51,788 nt of DNA from an uncultured Mucilaginibacter sp. (GTDB taxonomy: Bacteria; Bacteroidota; Bacteroidia; Sphingobacteriales; Sphingobacteriaceae): positions 1 to 51,788 of the forward strand of contig CAJYJH010000005.1 in the NCBI GenBank assembly GCA_913775265.1, given 5' to 3'. The notes beneath the pieces were generated by a model. It was not told where the DNA came from and did not search any database. It saw nothing but the letters and a program-made list of their open reading frames with translations. The translations under genes were made by a program, and so were the position numbers. This document shows positions 1-7,972 of this stretch, piece after piece. Numbering within the stretch: the first letter of the stretch is position 1; each line of letters opens with the position of its first letter.

Positions 1-84
1 TACTGATGTCAGCGATTCCCCACTTAAATGTTCTTTGACAGCTTCCAGTTTGAAAACTGCATTATGCTTCCTGTTTTTATTCAT
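1..84 (-). CDS. IS3-type transposase OrfA, N-terminal fragment
   Basis: This reading frame starts at ATG 84-82 and runs off the window after 28 codons. The residues include KLEAVKEHLSGESLTSV, the typical opening of the helix-turn-helix protein (OrfA) of IS3-family elements, which binds the transposon ends and is made into an OrfAB transposase by frameshifting. The start sits about 38 bases inside the putative IS tip at 122, as expected for such elements. Only the first part of the DNA-binding domain is visible, so activity cannot be assessed. Confidence 0.65.
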   Translation of the reverse strand, partial: MNKNRKHNAVFKLEAVKEHLSGESLTSV

Positions 85-122
85 AAAAATGCCCCCAAAT
101 AGTGTCTAACTTTTTGGGGGCA
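1..122 (-). mobile_element. End of an IS3-family insertion sequence (partial)
   Basis: The left edge holds the first 28 codons of a transposase OrfA on the minus strand, preceded by a short terminal region. The tip carries an imperfect inverted motif, GCCCCCAAA at 91-99 against TTTTTGGGGGC at 111-121. Read on the minus strand, the element would begin TGCCCCCAAAAAG at 122, which fits the 5'-TG...CA-3' ends of IS3-family elements. The rest lies outside the window, so completeness, target duplication and subgroup cannot be judged. The family call rests on the ORF start plus the terminus. Confidence 0.7.
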
Positions 123-166
123 GTATAACCTGGGCAGCCTTCATTGTTTTAAATATAAGCTTATCT

Positions 167-664
167 CTATTTAAAAGCATATTTAATACCCAAGCCGGGG
201 GCGATATCAAAATAAGGACCACGGCCCAGTTCAATACGCGGGTTAAGATCCAGGCTTACCGCAATTGGGCTTTGAGGAATTAAATATTCTAAACCTAATA
301 CGCCATCGGCACCAATTAACAGGCTGTTTTTGTCGTAAAACTCATCGTCGCCGTTATAGCGTTTGTAGTATCCGCTACCAACACTGCCAATGTGAGCACC
401 ACCGCCATAGTAAAATTTAAGTGCAGGCACATTAAAAGCGGTTTGATGGATTTCGTACAAACCGGTAACCACTATGCCTTTTGAGCGAAAACCCAGGATA
501 CCTTCAATGGCCGCGCTTTGATCTAAAAAGTATTTGCCGGTAATACCATTTTCATAACCGCCAAATTTGAGGCCCACTGCACCCTTGTACAATTGGGCGT
601 TTGCCTTTTGCTGAAACAGCATAAAAAAAGCTGCCGTAATCAGTAGTAGAGCTGATTTTTTCAT
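167..664 (-). CDS. Secreted or outer-membrane beta-barrel-like protein
   Basis: A 165-residue protein with a clear signal peptide (MKKSALLLITAAFFMLFQQKANA, cleavage probably after residue 23). The mature part is rich in glycine and in alternating aromatic or hydrophobic residues, and it ends in IKYAFK. This looks like a small outer-membrane beta-barrel with a terminal aromatic strand. No catalytic motif is seen. The gene stands alone: the IS end lies downstream and the divergent gamma-glutamyltransferase gene upstream. I do not recognise a specific family, and the barrel call is inferred from strand pattern only. Confidence 0.6.
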   Translation of the reverse strand: MKKSALLLITAAFFMLFQQKANAQLYKGAVGLKFGGYENGITGKYFLDQSAAIEGILGFRSKGIVVTGLYEIHQTAFNVPALKFYYGGGAHIGSVGSGYYKRYNGDDEFYDKNSLLIGADGVLGLEYLIPQSPIAVSLDLNPRIELGRGPYFDIAPGLGIKYAFK

Positions 665-823
665 AAATGTGATTTTAGTAGTAACGGCAAATGTCGTGTT
701 TTATGCCGCCACCATTTTTAAAAAGTTGAAATTTACTGTTTCACCCCATGTATCAGGATAAAATTTTGGAGTTTTTGACTGCCATGAGTTACATTAGTTT
801 AACCGGATACTTAACTTAGTAAA

Positions 824-2533
824 ATGTATTGCCCACAAAGTTTTCGTCAAAAAATCTTGTCTATCGCGGTTATCATTGCGTTTGTTATTCAACCGTGCCG
901 TATGCTTAAAGCGCAACAGGCAGAAGAATATTACACCAAAGGCATGGTGGTAAGTGCATATCCCGATGCGGCGCAGGCAGGATTGGCAATATTGAAAAAG
1001 GGTGGTAATGCTGTTGACGCTGCCGTGGCGGTACAATTTGCGTTAGCCGTAACGTTGCCCCAAGCAGGCAATCTTGGCGGCGGCGGTTTTATGGTTTACC
1101 GCTCGGCTAAGGGGCAGGCTGCTACGCTCGATTTTAGAGAAAAAGCGCCGGCTATGGCCAGCGCAAATATGTACCTGGATGCCAATGGCAATGTAATTCC
1201 TGACAAAAGTTTATATACCCATCAGGCTGCCGGGGTGCCCGGATCTGTTGACGGTATGGTGCAGGCCCATCAAAAATATGGTAAATTACCCTGGGCTGTA
1301 TTGGTGCAGCCGGCTATTGACCTGGCCCATAAAGGTTTTAAAGTAACGGAACATTTGGCTAATGACTTAAACCATAGTCAGGCCGATTTTAGCCGCCTCA
1401 ATGCTGGTCGTACCAATTATTTTGCTAAGCCAGCACCCTGGAAGGCTGGTGACGTTTTAGTATTGGAGGATCTGGCCAAAACCCTAACCCTAATACGCGA
1501 CAAAGGCAGGGCAGGCTTTTATGATGGCGTGGTTGCTGCACAGATCACTGACGAAATGAAAGCCGGTCAGGGGCTAATTACTCAGGCTGATTTAAATAAT
1601 TACCATTCGGTTTGGCGTAAACCCATCGTTGGCAAATACAAACAATTCAAGATAATTACCATGCCGCCGCCATCAAGCGGCGGAATAGCGTTATTGCAAC
1701 TGCTGCATAGCGTTGAGCCTTACCCGTTAAGTCGTTGGGGATACAACCAGGATTCGACCGTACAGTTAATTACCGAGGCCGAACGCCGCGTGTATGCCGA
1801 CCGTTCCAAATACCTGGGTGATCCTGATTTTTATAGTGTACCTGTGGATAGCTTGCTGAATCCTGCTTACATCACCGGGCGGATGAGTAATTTTAGCTGG
1901 GCACAAGCTACCCCAAGTAGCACCATACAGCCGGGCAGCTTTGCCGGTTACGAGAGTGACCAAACCACTCATTATTCTATTGTAGATGCGCAAGGTAATG
2001 CGGTGTCTATTACCACTACGCTCAACGGATCATTCGGCAACAAAATATTTGTGAAAGGTGCCGGTTTTTTATTAAACAACGAGATGGACGATTTTAGCTC
2101 TAAGCCCGGCGTGCCTAACATGTATGGCTTGGTTGGGGGCAAAGCTAACAGCATACAACCCGGCAAACGCATGCTCTCTTCCATGACGCCGACCATTCTG
2201 GAAAAAGACGGAAAGCTATTTATGGTAGTAGGTACACCCGGCGGGTCAACCATTATAACTTCAGTATTCCAAACCATATTAAACGTTACTGAATTTAACC
2301 AGAACGCGCAGCAAGCGGTAAGCTCCAAACGCTTTCATCATCAATGGTTGCCTGATGAGGTAATGACAGAGAACAACGCATTGGACGAAACAGTTGTGAA
2401 TAAACTGAAGCAAAAAGGTTATAAAATCACTTTGCGGGGTAATATCGGTAGGGTAGATGCTATAGTGGTTACAAAAGAGGGCTTAACCGGCGGCGCCGAT
2501 CCAAGAGGCGATGATACCAAAGCAGGCTGGTAA
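824..2533 (+). CDS. ggt: Gamma-glutamyltransferase
   Basis: This is a 569-residue gamma-glutamyltransferase, an N-terminal nucleophile hydrolase that hydrolyses or transfers the gamma-glutamyl group of glutathione and related compounds outside the cytoplasm. The first 30 or so residues form a signal sequence. The proenzyme cleavage site and catalytic threonine are at Thr381 in the sequence TTHYSIVD, which starts the small subunit. The conserved stretch GGKANSIQPGKRMLSSMTP and the oxyanion-type GTPGGS motif follow. Length matches bacterial GGTs. The ATG at 824 is chosen because it gives an intact signal sequence. The gene appears monocistronic. Confidence 0.95.
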   Translation: MYCPQSFRQKILSIAVIIAFVIQPCRMLKAQQAEEYYTKGMVVSAYPDAAQAGLAILKKGGNAVDAAVAVQFALAVTLPQAGNLGGGGFMVYRSAKGQAATLDFREKAPAMASANMYLDANGNVIPDKSLYTHQAAGVPGSVDGMVQAHQKYGKLPWAVLVQPAIDLAHKGFKVTEHLANDLNHSQADFSRLNAGRTNYFAKPAPWKAGDVLVLEDLAKTLTLIRDKGRAGFYDGVVAAQITDEMKAGQGLITQADLNNYHSVWRKPIVGKYKQFKIITMPPPSSGGIALLQLLHSVEPYPLSRWGYNQDSTVQLITEAERRVYADRSKYLGDPDFYSVPVDSLLNPAYITGRMSNFSWAQATPSSTIQPGSFAGYESDQTTHYSIVDAQGNAVSITTTLNGSFGNKIFVKGAGFLLNNEMDDFSSKPGVPNMYGLVGGKANSIQPGKRMLSSMTPTILEKDGKLFMVVGTPGGSTIITSVFQTILNVTEFNQNAQQAVSSKRFHHQWLPDEVMTENNALDETVVNKLKQKGYKITLRGNIGRVDAIVVTKEGLTGGADPRGDDTKAGW

Positions 2534-2683
2534 TTTATCAGAATGTTGATAAGATTAATAAAAGCAAATTTATTTATAATATCTCATCTTGAATTCCCGT
2601 TTCCAAAGCAGGCTTCAAAGTCCGACTGCCTTGCGCAGACGAATGAGGCGATTTAATTGACTTAATTTGTATACTTTGGCGTT

Positions 2684-3130
2684 GTGAAACATCACCACGA
2701 AACTATTGATTACTTGCTGAAGATTGTTTGGCAAAACATGGCTAACCGATACAACCAATTGGTTGCCGATTTTGGCATTACGCAATCTATTGGCTACGTA
2801 CTCATCAACATCGACGAAAAGGAGGGTACAACAGTTTCGCAGGTGGCAGCTTTGCTTGGTTTAAAATCAACCAGTTTGTCGCGTATGCTTAGCCAGCTCG
2901 AAAAAATGGATCTGATTTACCGCCAATCCAACGCCGGCGATAAGCGTTCCGTTAAAATATACCTCACCGAATTAGGTAAGCAGAAGCGGCAGATGGCACG
3001 TACCATTGTTAAGCAGTTTAATGCGTACCTTAATGACCATATCAGCGATAAAGAAAAACAACACCTCACCAACGCGCTCAAAAAAATAAATCAGCTTACG
3101 TTAGATTATAATCCCGAAGAAAACGTTTAG
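2684..3130 (+). CDS. MarR-family transcriptional regulator
   Basis: A 148-residue winged helix-turn-helix protein of the MarR family. The recognition region reads TVSQVAALLGLKSTSLSRML (about residues 48-67), followed by a wing with a basic tip (NAGDKRSVKIYLTELG). MarR proteins bind palindromic DNA as dimers and usually respond to small aromatic ligands or oxidants. The start is GTG at 2684, which keeps the N-terminal dimerisation helix intact; the next ATG (2738) would remove 18 residues. A -7-like sequence (TATACTTTG, 2670-2678) lies almost on the start, suggesting a very short leader. Its target is unknown. Confidence 0.85.
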   Translation: MKHHHETIDYLLKIVWQNMANRYNQLVADFGITQSIGYVLINIDEKEGTTVSQVAALLGLKSTSLSRMLSQLEKMDLIYRQSNAGDKRSVKIYLTELGKQKRQMARTIVKQFNAYLNDHISDKEKQHLTNALKKINQLTLDYNPEENV

Positions 3131-3222
3131 CTAAAAAATGCCTGCAACTATCTCTTTGTCGGCTTACAATGCCTTAAAAATGTTAAAAATTGTTAACCTG
3201 CCCGTTTTATTTTTTAAAAAAG

Positions 3223-3230
3223 TAAATTTG
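3223..3230 (+). promoter_or_regulatory. Bacteroidota-type -7 box upstream of the FKBP lipoprotein
   Basis: TAAATTTG at 3223-3230 fits TAnnTTTG exactly. It lies 18 bases before ATG 3249 and supports that start. I see no good TTTG -33 element at the proper spacing. Confidence 0.45.
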
Positions 3231-3248
3231 CCGATTAATAATAAGTTG

Positions 3249-3740
3249 ATGAACAGGTTATTGCTTTTTTGCTGCTGCATTTTGTTATTTACAGCTTGTA
3301 AAAAGGTGGATGATCCGGCAGTAATCAATAGCAATCAACGAGAAATTGATGAAGAAATTATAACAAAGTATTTAGCCGATAACAGGTTGACCGCAACCAC
3401 ACTAGATACATCAGGAATAAGAGTAATTATTGAAAAACAAGGTCCTATAAGCACGCTGTACAGTTTATCCAGTAGTGTTACTCTTGGTTATACCGGAAGG
3501 CAGCTAACTTCGGGAAGGATATTTGCCCAGACTGATAGTCTACATCCTTCTTATGTTTTAGGTGATGTGCTTTCGGGTTGGAAAATTGGAATTTTAAAGG
3601 GGAAGGTAAACAAGGGAGGAATCATCAGGTTGATTATTCCGTCGAGACATGGTTATGGGCCTTATGAGCAGCCGGTTTTGGGCTTACCTGCCAACTCGGT
3701 TCTTGATTTTACCATTGAAATATTTGATGTAACGAACTAA
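3249..3740 (+). CDS. FKBP-type peptidyl-prolyl isomerase-like lipoprotein
   Basis: This 163-residue protein starts with a lipoprotein signal (MNRLLLFCCCILLFTAC, lipid-modified Cys17) followed by an FKBP-like domain at about residues 60-163. ATG 3249 is preferred over an in-frame ATG at 3138 because it places the lipobox correctly and follows a -7 box. FKBP features seen are GYTG, VLSGWKIG (with the central Trp), the HGYGP loop and LDFTIE. The usual Phe-Asp active pair is Phe-Ala here (GRIFAQT), so isomerase activity may be weak. It precedes a two-domain relative by 7 bases and is probably co-transcribed with it. Confidence 0.8.
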   Translation: MNRLLLFCCCILLFTACKKVDDPAVINSNQREIDEEIITKYLADNRLTATTLDTSGIRVIIEKQGPISTLYSLSSSVTLGYTGRQLTSGRIFAQTDSLHPSYVLGDVLSGWKIGILKGKVNKGGIIRLIIPSRHGYGPYEQPVLGLPANSVLDFTIEIFDVTN

Positions 3741-3747
3741 TTTTTAA

Positions 3748-4707
3748 ATGAAACAAACTTATTTAGCGCTTTTTTTACTGTTTACAATGGCCATCGCATC
3801 GTGTCGCAAAAGTGGCAACGATATTGACATTAAAACTTATGATACCAACCAAATAAGGGATTATGTAGCAGCCAATGGGCTGTCTGCCATGAAAAGGGAC
3901 ACCGTTGGCGGTGATACCAGTGGTGTATATTATCAAATCACACGTCAGGGTAACGGAACTGTATTAAATTACGATACCCGGATTGTATATGTATATTCGG
4001 TTAAATCATTGGATGGCAAATTTTTGGTTACAGACACCATTGCCACTTCTGCCTTAGGGATCGTGCGTGGCTATGATTTTGTAGGCCTGATGATGCCTAA
4101 AGGCTTGATGATGGCTATCCACAACGTGATGAAAAATAAGGGTACTGCAGCACGTGTACTCGTACCCTCGCGCTTAGCTTATGGTAGAAGTGGTTTAACC
4201 ATTGGTGTCAATCGGTTGCCGGGCAACGAAAGTTTAGATTATACCATTAACGTTCTTAACGATGATGATCAGGCGTCAATGGCTGCTTACGATGATTTGT
4301 CTATCCGGAAATATTGCACCGCTAATAATATTAATATCAACTCGTACACCAAAACCGCATCTGGTTTATATGTAAAAATAAATCAAGCCGGAACAGGCAC
4401 AACGGCTATCACTGCAACATCAACAGCAAATTTGCAATACATAGGTTTGTTACTGAACGGCACATCGTTTGGTGGTGATGATAGCGCAACCGGAGCTGCT
4501 TTTGATATGCAAAGTGTTGTCGCAGGTTTTCGGGAAGGATTAATAGGCACATCGGCTGGTGCTAAAGTTGATTTGTTAATTCCATCAAGGCTGGCCTACG
4601 GTTTACAAAACAGAACAACTACAAATGCAGCAGGGCAAACTGTAGTTGTAATACCAAACTTAAGCTGTTTGCGCTATGGTATTAACGTCATGAGTGTAAC
4701 TAACTAA
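3748..4707 (+). CDS. Tandem FKBP-like lipoprotein
   Basis: A 319-residue lipoprotein (MKQTYLALFLLFTMAIASC, lipid Cys19) with two FKBP-like domains, at about residues 60-172 and 190-319. Each has the characteristic VPSRLAYG or IPSRLAYG loop near its end. In both domains the central tryptophan of FKBP is replaced by Phe (GYDFVG, AGFREG), and the Phe-Asp pair is missing. Substrate binding or chaperone-like function is therefore more likely than efficient proline isomerisation; this is inference. It follows the one-domain lipoprotein by 7 bases and ends 2 bases from the convergent photolyase gene. Confidence 0.8.
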   Translation: MKQTYLALFLLFTMAIASCRKSGNDIDIKTYDTNQIRDYVAANGLSAMKRDTVGGDTSGVYYQITRQGNGTVLNYDTRIVYVYSVKSLDGKFLVTDTIATSALGIVRGYDFVGLMMPKGLMMAIHNVMKNKGTAARVLVPSRLAYGRSGLTIGVNRLPGNESLDYTINVLNDDDQASMAAYDDLSIRKYCTANNININSYTKTASGLYVKINQAGTGTTAITATSTANLQYIGLLLNGTSFGGDDSATGAAFDMQSVVAGFREGLIGTSAGAKVDLLIPSRLAYGLQNRTTTNAAGQTVVVIPNLSCLRYGINVMSVTN

Positions 4708-4709
4708 AT

Positions 4710-6014
4710 CTACTTGGCAACAGCAGCTCTAAAAGCTTTCAAGGCGCGTTCTTTGCCTTCTTTGTTATCAATAATGGGTTCCGGGTATTGGTCTGTACCA
4801 AATTCCGGGACCCATTTTTTTATATATTCCATTTTGGGATCAAACTTTTTTTGTTGAGCTTCGGGGTTGAATACTCTAAAATAGGGCATAACGTCGGTGC
4901 CCGACCCGGCTATCCATTGCCAGCTACCTATATTGGTCGAGGCCTCATAATCTAAAAGCTTGCGGCCAAAATAGTGCTCACCCCAGCGCCAGTCAATCAT
5001 TAAATGCTTTACTAAAAAGCTGGCGGTTACCATACGCACCCGGTTATGCATAAAACCGGTAGTGTTTAATTCGCGCATCCCGGCATCTACCAGCGGATAG
5101 CCGGTTTTACCCTCACACCAGGCTTTAAATTCTTTTTCGTTATTACGCCACGCTATACGATCAAAAGCCGGACGGTAGGCATGATCAGCAGTGTTTGGAA
5201 AATGATCTAACGCCATCATATAAAACTCACGCCATATTAATTCACCCAACCAAGTTTGCTCCCGCTCAAATGATGTACGGGCTGCATCGCGGATGCTTAT
5301 AGTACCGAAGCGCAGGTGTAAGCCAATATGTGATGTCCCCTTTTTGGAAGGAATGTCACGGTTTTTAGCATAATCATCAATAATATGATCATACTCCATT
5401 TCCGGGAACTGCATTTCGCTCTCGGTAAACTTCATCTGTTTTAAGGATATATCCGGCAGCTCTTTGGTTTTGAGCAGGTTTTTGAAGTACTTTTCGGTAG
5501 GATATGATTTCAGATAAAAATCTTTTACCGTTTTGAGCCATCTTTTTTTGTACGGTGTAAATACGGTGTAGGGCTCCTTATTATCTTTTAAAACTTCGTC
5601 ACGCTCAAAAATGATCTGGTCTTTAAATGTTTTAAAAGGGATGTCTTGCTTTTGCAGCATTTCGCAAATGGTGGTATCCCTTTCTTTGGCATAAGGTTCG
5701 TAATCGCGGTTGGTGTAAACCTCTGCAACGGTATATTCTTTTAATATATCTTTAAAGGCATGCATTGGCTTATCATATTTAATAAGCATGCTGCTGTGAT
5801 GTTTATGGAGTTCTTTACGTAATTTTTGAATGGTTTGATAAATAAAGGTTACTCGGGCATCGTCCCGGTCTTCCAGTTTGTTCAATATATCTTTATCAAA
5901 AATAAAGAGGCAAAGCACCGGGTTGTCGCTTTTTAAAGCATGGTATAGGGCGGCATTGTCGTGCAGCCTCAGGTCGCGCCTGAGCCAGAGTAAGGTGATA
6001 GCAGGTTTATCCAT
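4710..6014 (-). CDS. phrB: Deoxyribodipyrimidine photolyase (class I CPD photolyase)
   Basis: A 434-residue flavoprotein that uses blue light to split cyclobutane pyrimidine dimers in DNA. The N-terminal alpha/beta antenna domain opens with LLWLRRDLRLHDN (residues 9-21). The C-terminal FAD-binding domain includes HLRFGTISIRDAAR, the lesion-binding WREFY and the strongly conserved stretches MRELNTTGFMHNR and ASTNIGSWQWIAGSG. Full length for the family. The start at 6014 overlaps the upstream TIGR01777 gene by 8 bases, so the two are likely translated together. It is one of three photolyase-family genes in this part of the window. Confidence 0.95.
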   Translation of the reverse strand: MDKPAITLLWLRRDLRLHDNAALYHALKSDNPVLCLFIFDKDILNKLEDRDDARVTFIYQTIQKLRKELHKHHSSMLIKYDKPMHAFKDILKEYTVAEVYTNRDYEPYAKERDTTICEMLQKQDIPFKTFKDQIIFERDEVLKDNKEPYTVFTPYKKRWLKTVKDFYLKSYPTEKYFKNLLKTKELPDISLKQMKFTESEMQFPEMEYDHIIDDYAKNRDIPSKKGTSHIGLHLRFGTISIRDAARTSFEREQTWLGELIWREFYMMALDHFPNTADHAYRPAFDRIAWRNNEKEFKAWCEGKTGYPLVDAGMRELNTTGFMHNRVRMVTASFLVKHLMIDWRWGEHYFGRKLLDYEASTNIGSWQWIAGSGTDVMPYFRVFNPEAQQKKFDPKMEYIKKWVPEFGTDQYPEPIIDNKEGKERALKAFRAAVAK

Positions 6015-6918
6015 AAATATTACTTAATGCATCTTCAATAACAGGGTATCTAAATTTAAAGCCGCGGTCTTGTATTTTTTGTGCCGATACACGCGTACTG
6101 CCCAATACTACTAAGCTCATTTCGCCAAATATTAACTTGAGCATAACAGCCGGAACTTTAGGCAACCACAACGGTCGGCGCAGTTGCTTAGCTACGGCTT
6201 TAGTGAGTTGTTGGTTGGTAACCGGATTGGGCGCTACCATGTTATATACATCGGGCTGTAACTGCTTTTCAATCGCTTGCATGTACATGTCAACGGCATC
6301 CTGCAGGTGTATCCACGGAATATATTGCTGACCGTTGCCTAACACCGTACCTAATCCAAATTTTACGGGTAAGGCAATGGGCGGAAGCGCACCGCCTTTG
6401 GTAGTAAGTACTACACCAGTCCTGAATTTGGTAATAGGTAAACCGAATTGCTTCCCTTCGTCCACTGCTTTTTCCCACTCAATGCAGCAGGTTGCCAAAA
6501 AATCATGTAGTGGCACACTTTCTTCCGTAAGCAGTTCGTTCCCACGGTTGCTGTAGTAACCGGTAGCCGACGCCGAGATTATTTGCTTCACCTGATGATT
6601 CGGATGTTTATGCAGCAAGCTGTAAATTAATTTAATCGATTTTGTACGGCTATCAATCAGTACTTTTTTGCGTTTAGCCGTCCAGCGCTTGTCGGCAATA
6701 CCTGCACCGGCCAAATGAACGATGGTATCTACACCGTTAATACTGGCCGTATCAATTTGCTGGTTCGGAACATCCCATAAAAAAATTTTTACTTTTGGAT
6801 TTTTGCCTGGCTTGCGGCTCAGATGGCTTACCTGGTAACCTTTAGCCAGTAAAGCCTCGGTCAGTGGCTTGCCAATAAGTCCGGTTCCGCCGGTAATAAG
6901 TACATGATGATTGGGCAT
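6007..6918 (-). CDS. TIGR01777-family SDR epimerase-like protein
   Basis: A 303-residue extended short-chain dehydrogenase of the TIGR01777 (YfcH / SDR39U1) family. The Rossmann glycine motif GGTGLIGKPL is at residues 10-19, and SASATGYYSNRG contains the Ser/Tyr active region typical of the group. The C-terminal portion (LPKVPAVMLKLIFGEM) is the family-specific domain. The reaction is unknown. It overlaps the photolyase gene downstream by 8 bases, and this kind of protein is often found near photolyases in bacteria, which suggests a light or oxidative-stress link (recalled and inferred, not shown). Confidence 0.88.
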   Translation of the reverse strand: MPNHHVLITGGTGLIGKPLTEALLAKGYQVSHLSRKPGKNPKVKIFLWDVPNQQIDTASINGVDTIVHLAGAGIADKRWTAKRKKVLIDSRTKSIKLIYSLLHKHPNHQVKQIISASATGYYSNRGNELLTEESVPLHDFLATCCIEWEKAVDEGKQFGLPITKFRTGVVLTTKGGALPPIALPVKFGLGTVLGNGQQYIPWIHLQDAVDMYMQAIEKQLQPDVYNMVAPNPVTNQQLTKAVAKQLRRPLWLPKVPAVMLKLIFGEMSLVVLGSTRVSAQKIQDRGFKFRYPVIEDALSNIYG

Positions 6919-6943
6919 AGGTTATAAACTAACACATCGCTGA

Positions 6944-7846
6944 TTAGTTTGTGGCAACGTTATGCAGCATCGAATTTTCCAGTGCCTCTTTTAAGGTTTG
7001 CAATTTTATCGGAATCAGCTTTTCGATAGTGTCGTCACGCGAAACAACGTCAAATTTTAAATTTTCAACTAAAGTTTTCGCGTGTGAATAACTGATTGGG
7101 GTTAGATAGTTGAGCCAATATGATGATAATGCTGATGATACCTGCGGAACGGTAACAATTTTTACCTTACGCTGCCGGCATACATCGCCATATAAAAGCA
7201 ACATATGCTTAAAAGTCAATATTTCCGGTCCGCTGATATGGAATTCGCTGTTAAACGTGTCCTCGTTATGCAGGCAGCCTACCAGATAATCAATAACGTT
7301 TTGGGTAGATATGGGTTGCTCTTGCGCCTTAGCCCAGGTAGCAGCAATTATAATAGGTGATTTTTTTGTTAAACCGTCCATTAATTCCAAAGCAATGCTT
7401 CCGGTGCCAACAATCATGGTTGATTTGAGCACAGTGAGGGCAGAGTTGCTTTGGCGTAAAATATCTTCAACATGTTGGCGCGACAAACCGGCATGACCTA
7501 AATGATCATCAATCTCGCTGAGTGATATAATTTGCTTGCAGTGAGTTTGGTCTATAGCCTGTACAAAATTTTCGGCTGATAAAGCTTCCAAACCGGCAAA
7601 ACCCGAGGTTTGAGGTAACGCATTCACCAGATAATAAGCAGCATCTATATCGGTAGGCAACTGTTGTATACTGCGCGATCGCAATAAATCTCCTGGAATA
7701 GTAGTTACCTTATTGTAATACGGACTTTGCTTTTCAAAAAGCTTTGGGTCGCGTACCATACATATCACCTCGTGCCCTTGTTGCAGCAAGCCCGGAATAA
7801 GTCGTGTTCCTATGTAACCATTCGCACCTGTCAGCAATATCTTCAT
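6944..7846 (-). CDS. NAD(P)-binding NmrA-like SDR protein
   Basis: A 300-residue atypical short-chain dehydrogenase with an N-terminal dinucleotide fold, MKILLTGANGYIGTRLIPGL. ATG 7846 is chosen because it places this glycine motif at the N-terminus; longer frames only add non-conserved residues. It resembles NmrA/YbjT-type proteins annotated as NAD(P)H-binding or NAD-dependent epimerase. The usual Tyr-x-x-x-Lys catalytic pair is not obvious, so the role may be redox sensing rather than catalysis. Its stop lies 25 bases before the TIGR01777 start on the same strand. A strong AT-rich hairpin (7881-7922) sits just upstream. Confidence 0.8.
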   Translation of the reverse strand: MKILLTGANGYIGTRLIPGLLQQGHEVICMVRDPKLFEKQSPYYNKVTTIPGDLLRSRSIQQLPTDIDAAYYLVNALPQTSGFAGLEALSAENFVQAIDQTHCKQIISLSEIDDHLGHAGLSRQHVEDILRQSNSALTVLKSTMIVGTGSIALELMDGLTKKSPIIIAATWAKAQEQPISTQNVIDYLVGCLHNEDTFNSEFHISGPEILTFKHMLLLYGDVCRQRKVKIVTVPQVSSALSSYWLNYLTPISYSHAKTLVENLKFDVVSRDDTIEKLIPIKLQTLKEALENSMLHNVATN

Positions 7847-7880
7847 ACGTTGTATTGGAACAACAAAACAGGCAGGGGGT

Positions 7881-7922
7881 TTTAAAATATATATATGGTC
7901 AAACGCATATATATATTTTAAA
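7881..7922. other. Perfect 17-bp AT-rich inverted repeat
   Basis: TTTAAAATATATATATG at 7881-7897 is exactly matched by its reverse complement at 7906-7922, around an 8-base loop (GTCAAACG). It lies between the stop of the ABC1 kinase gene and the start of the NmrA-like gene, both on the minus strand. It lacks the GC-rich stem of a typical terminator. It could be a weak terminator, an RNA stability element or a cruciform-prone site. Confidence 0.7.
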
Positions 7923-7972
7923 GACATTATTAAGCCCAATAGGCTGCCATAGAATACTGCTACTACTATTGT

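Noticed and set aside
794..1036. An 80-codon minus-strand ORF over the start of ggt
   Set aside because: It lies mostly opposite the confidently assigned ggt gene and has no coding features of its own.
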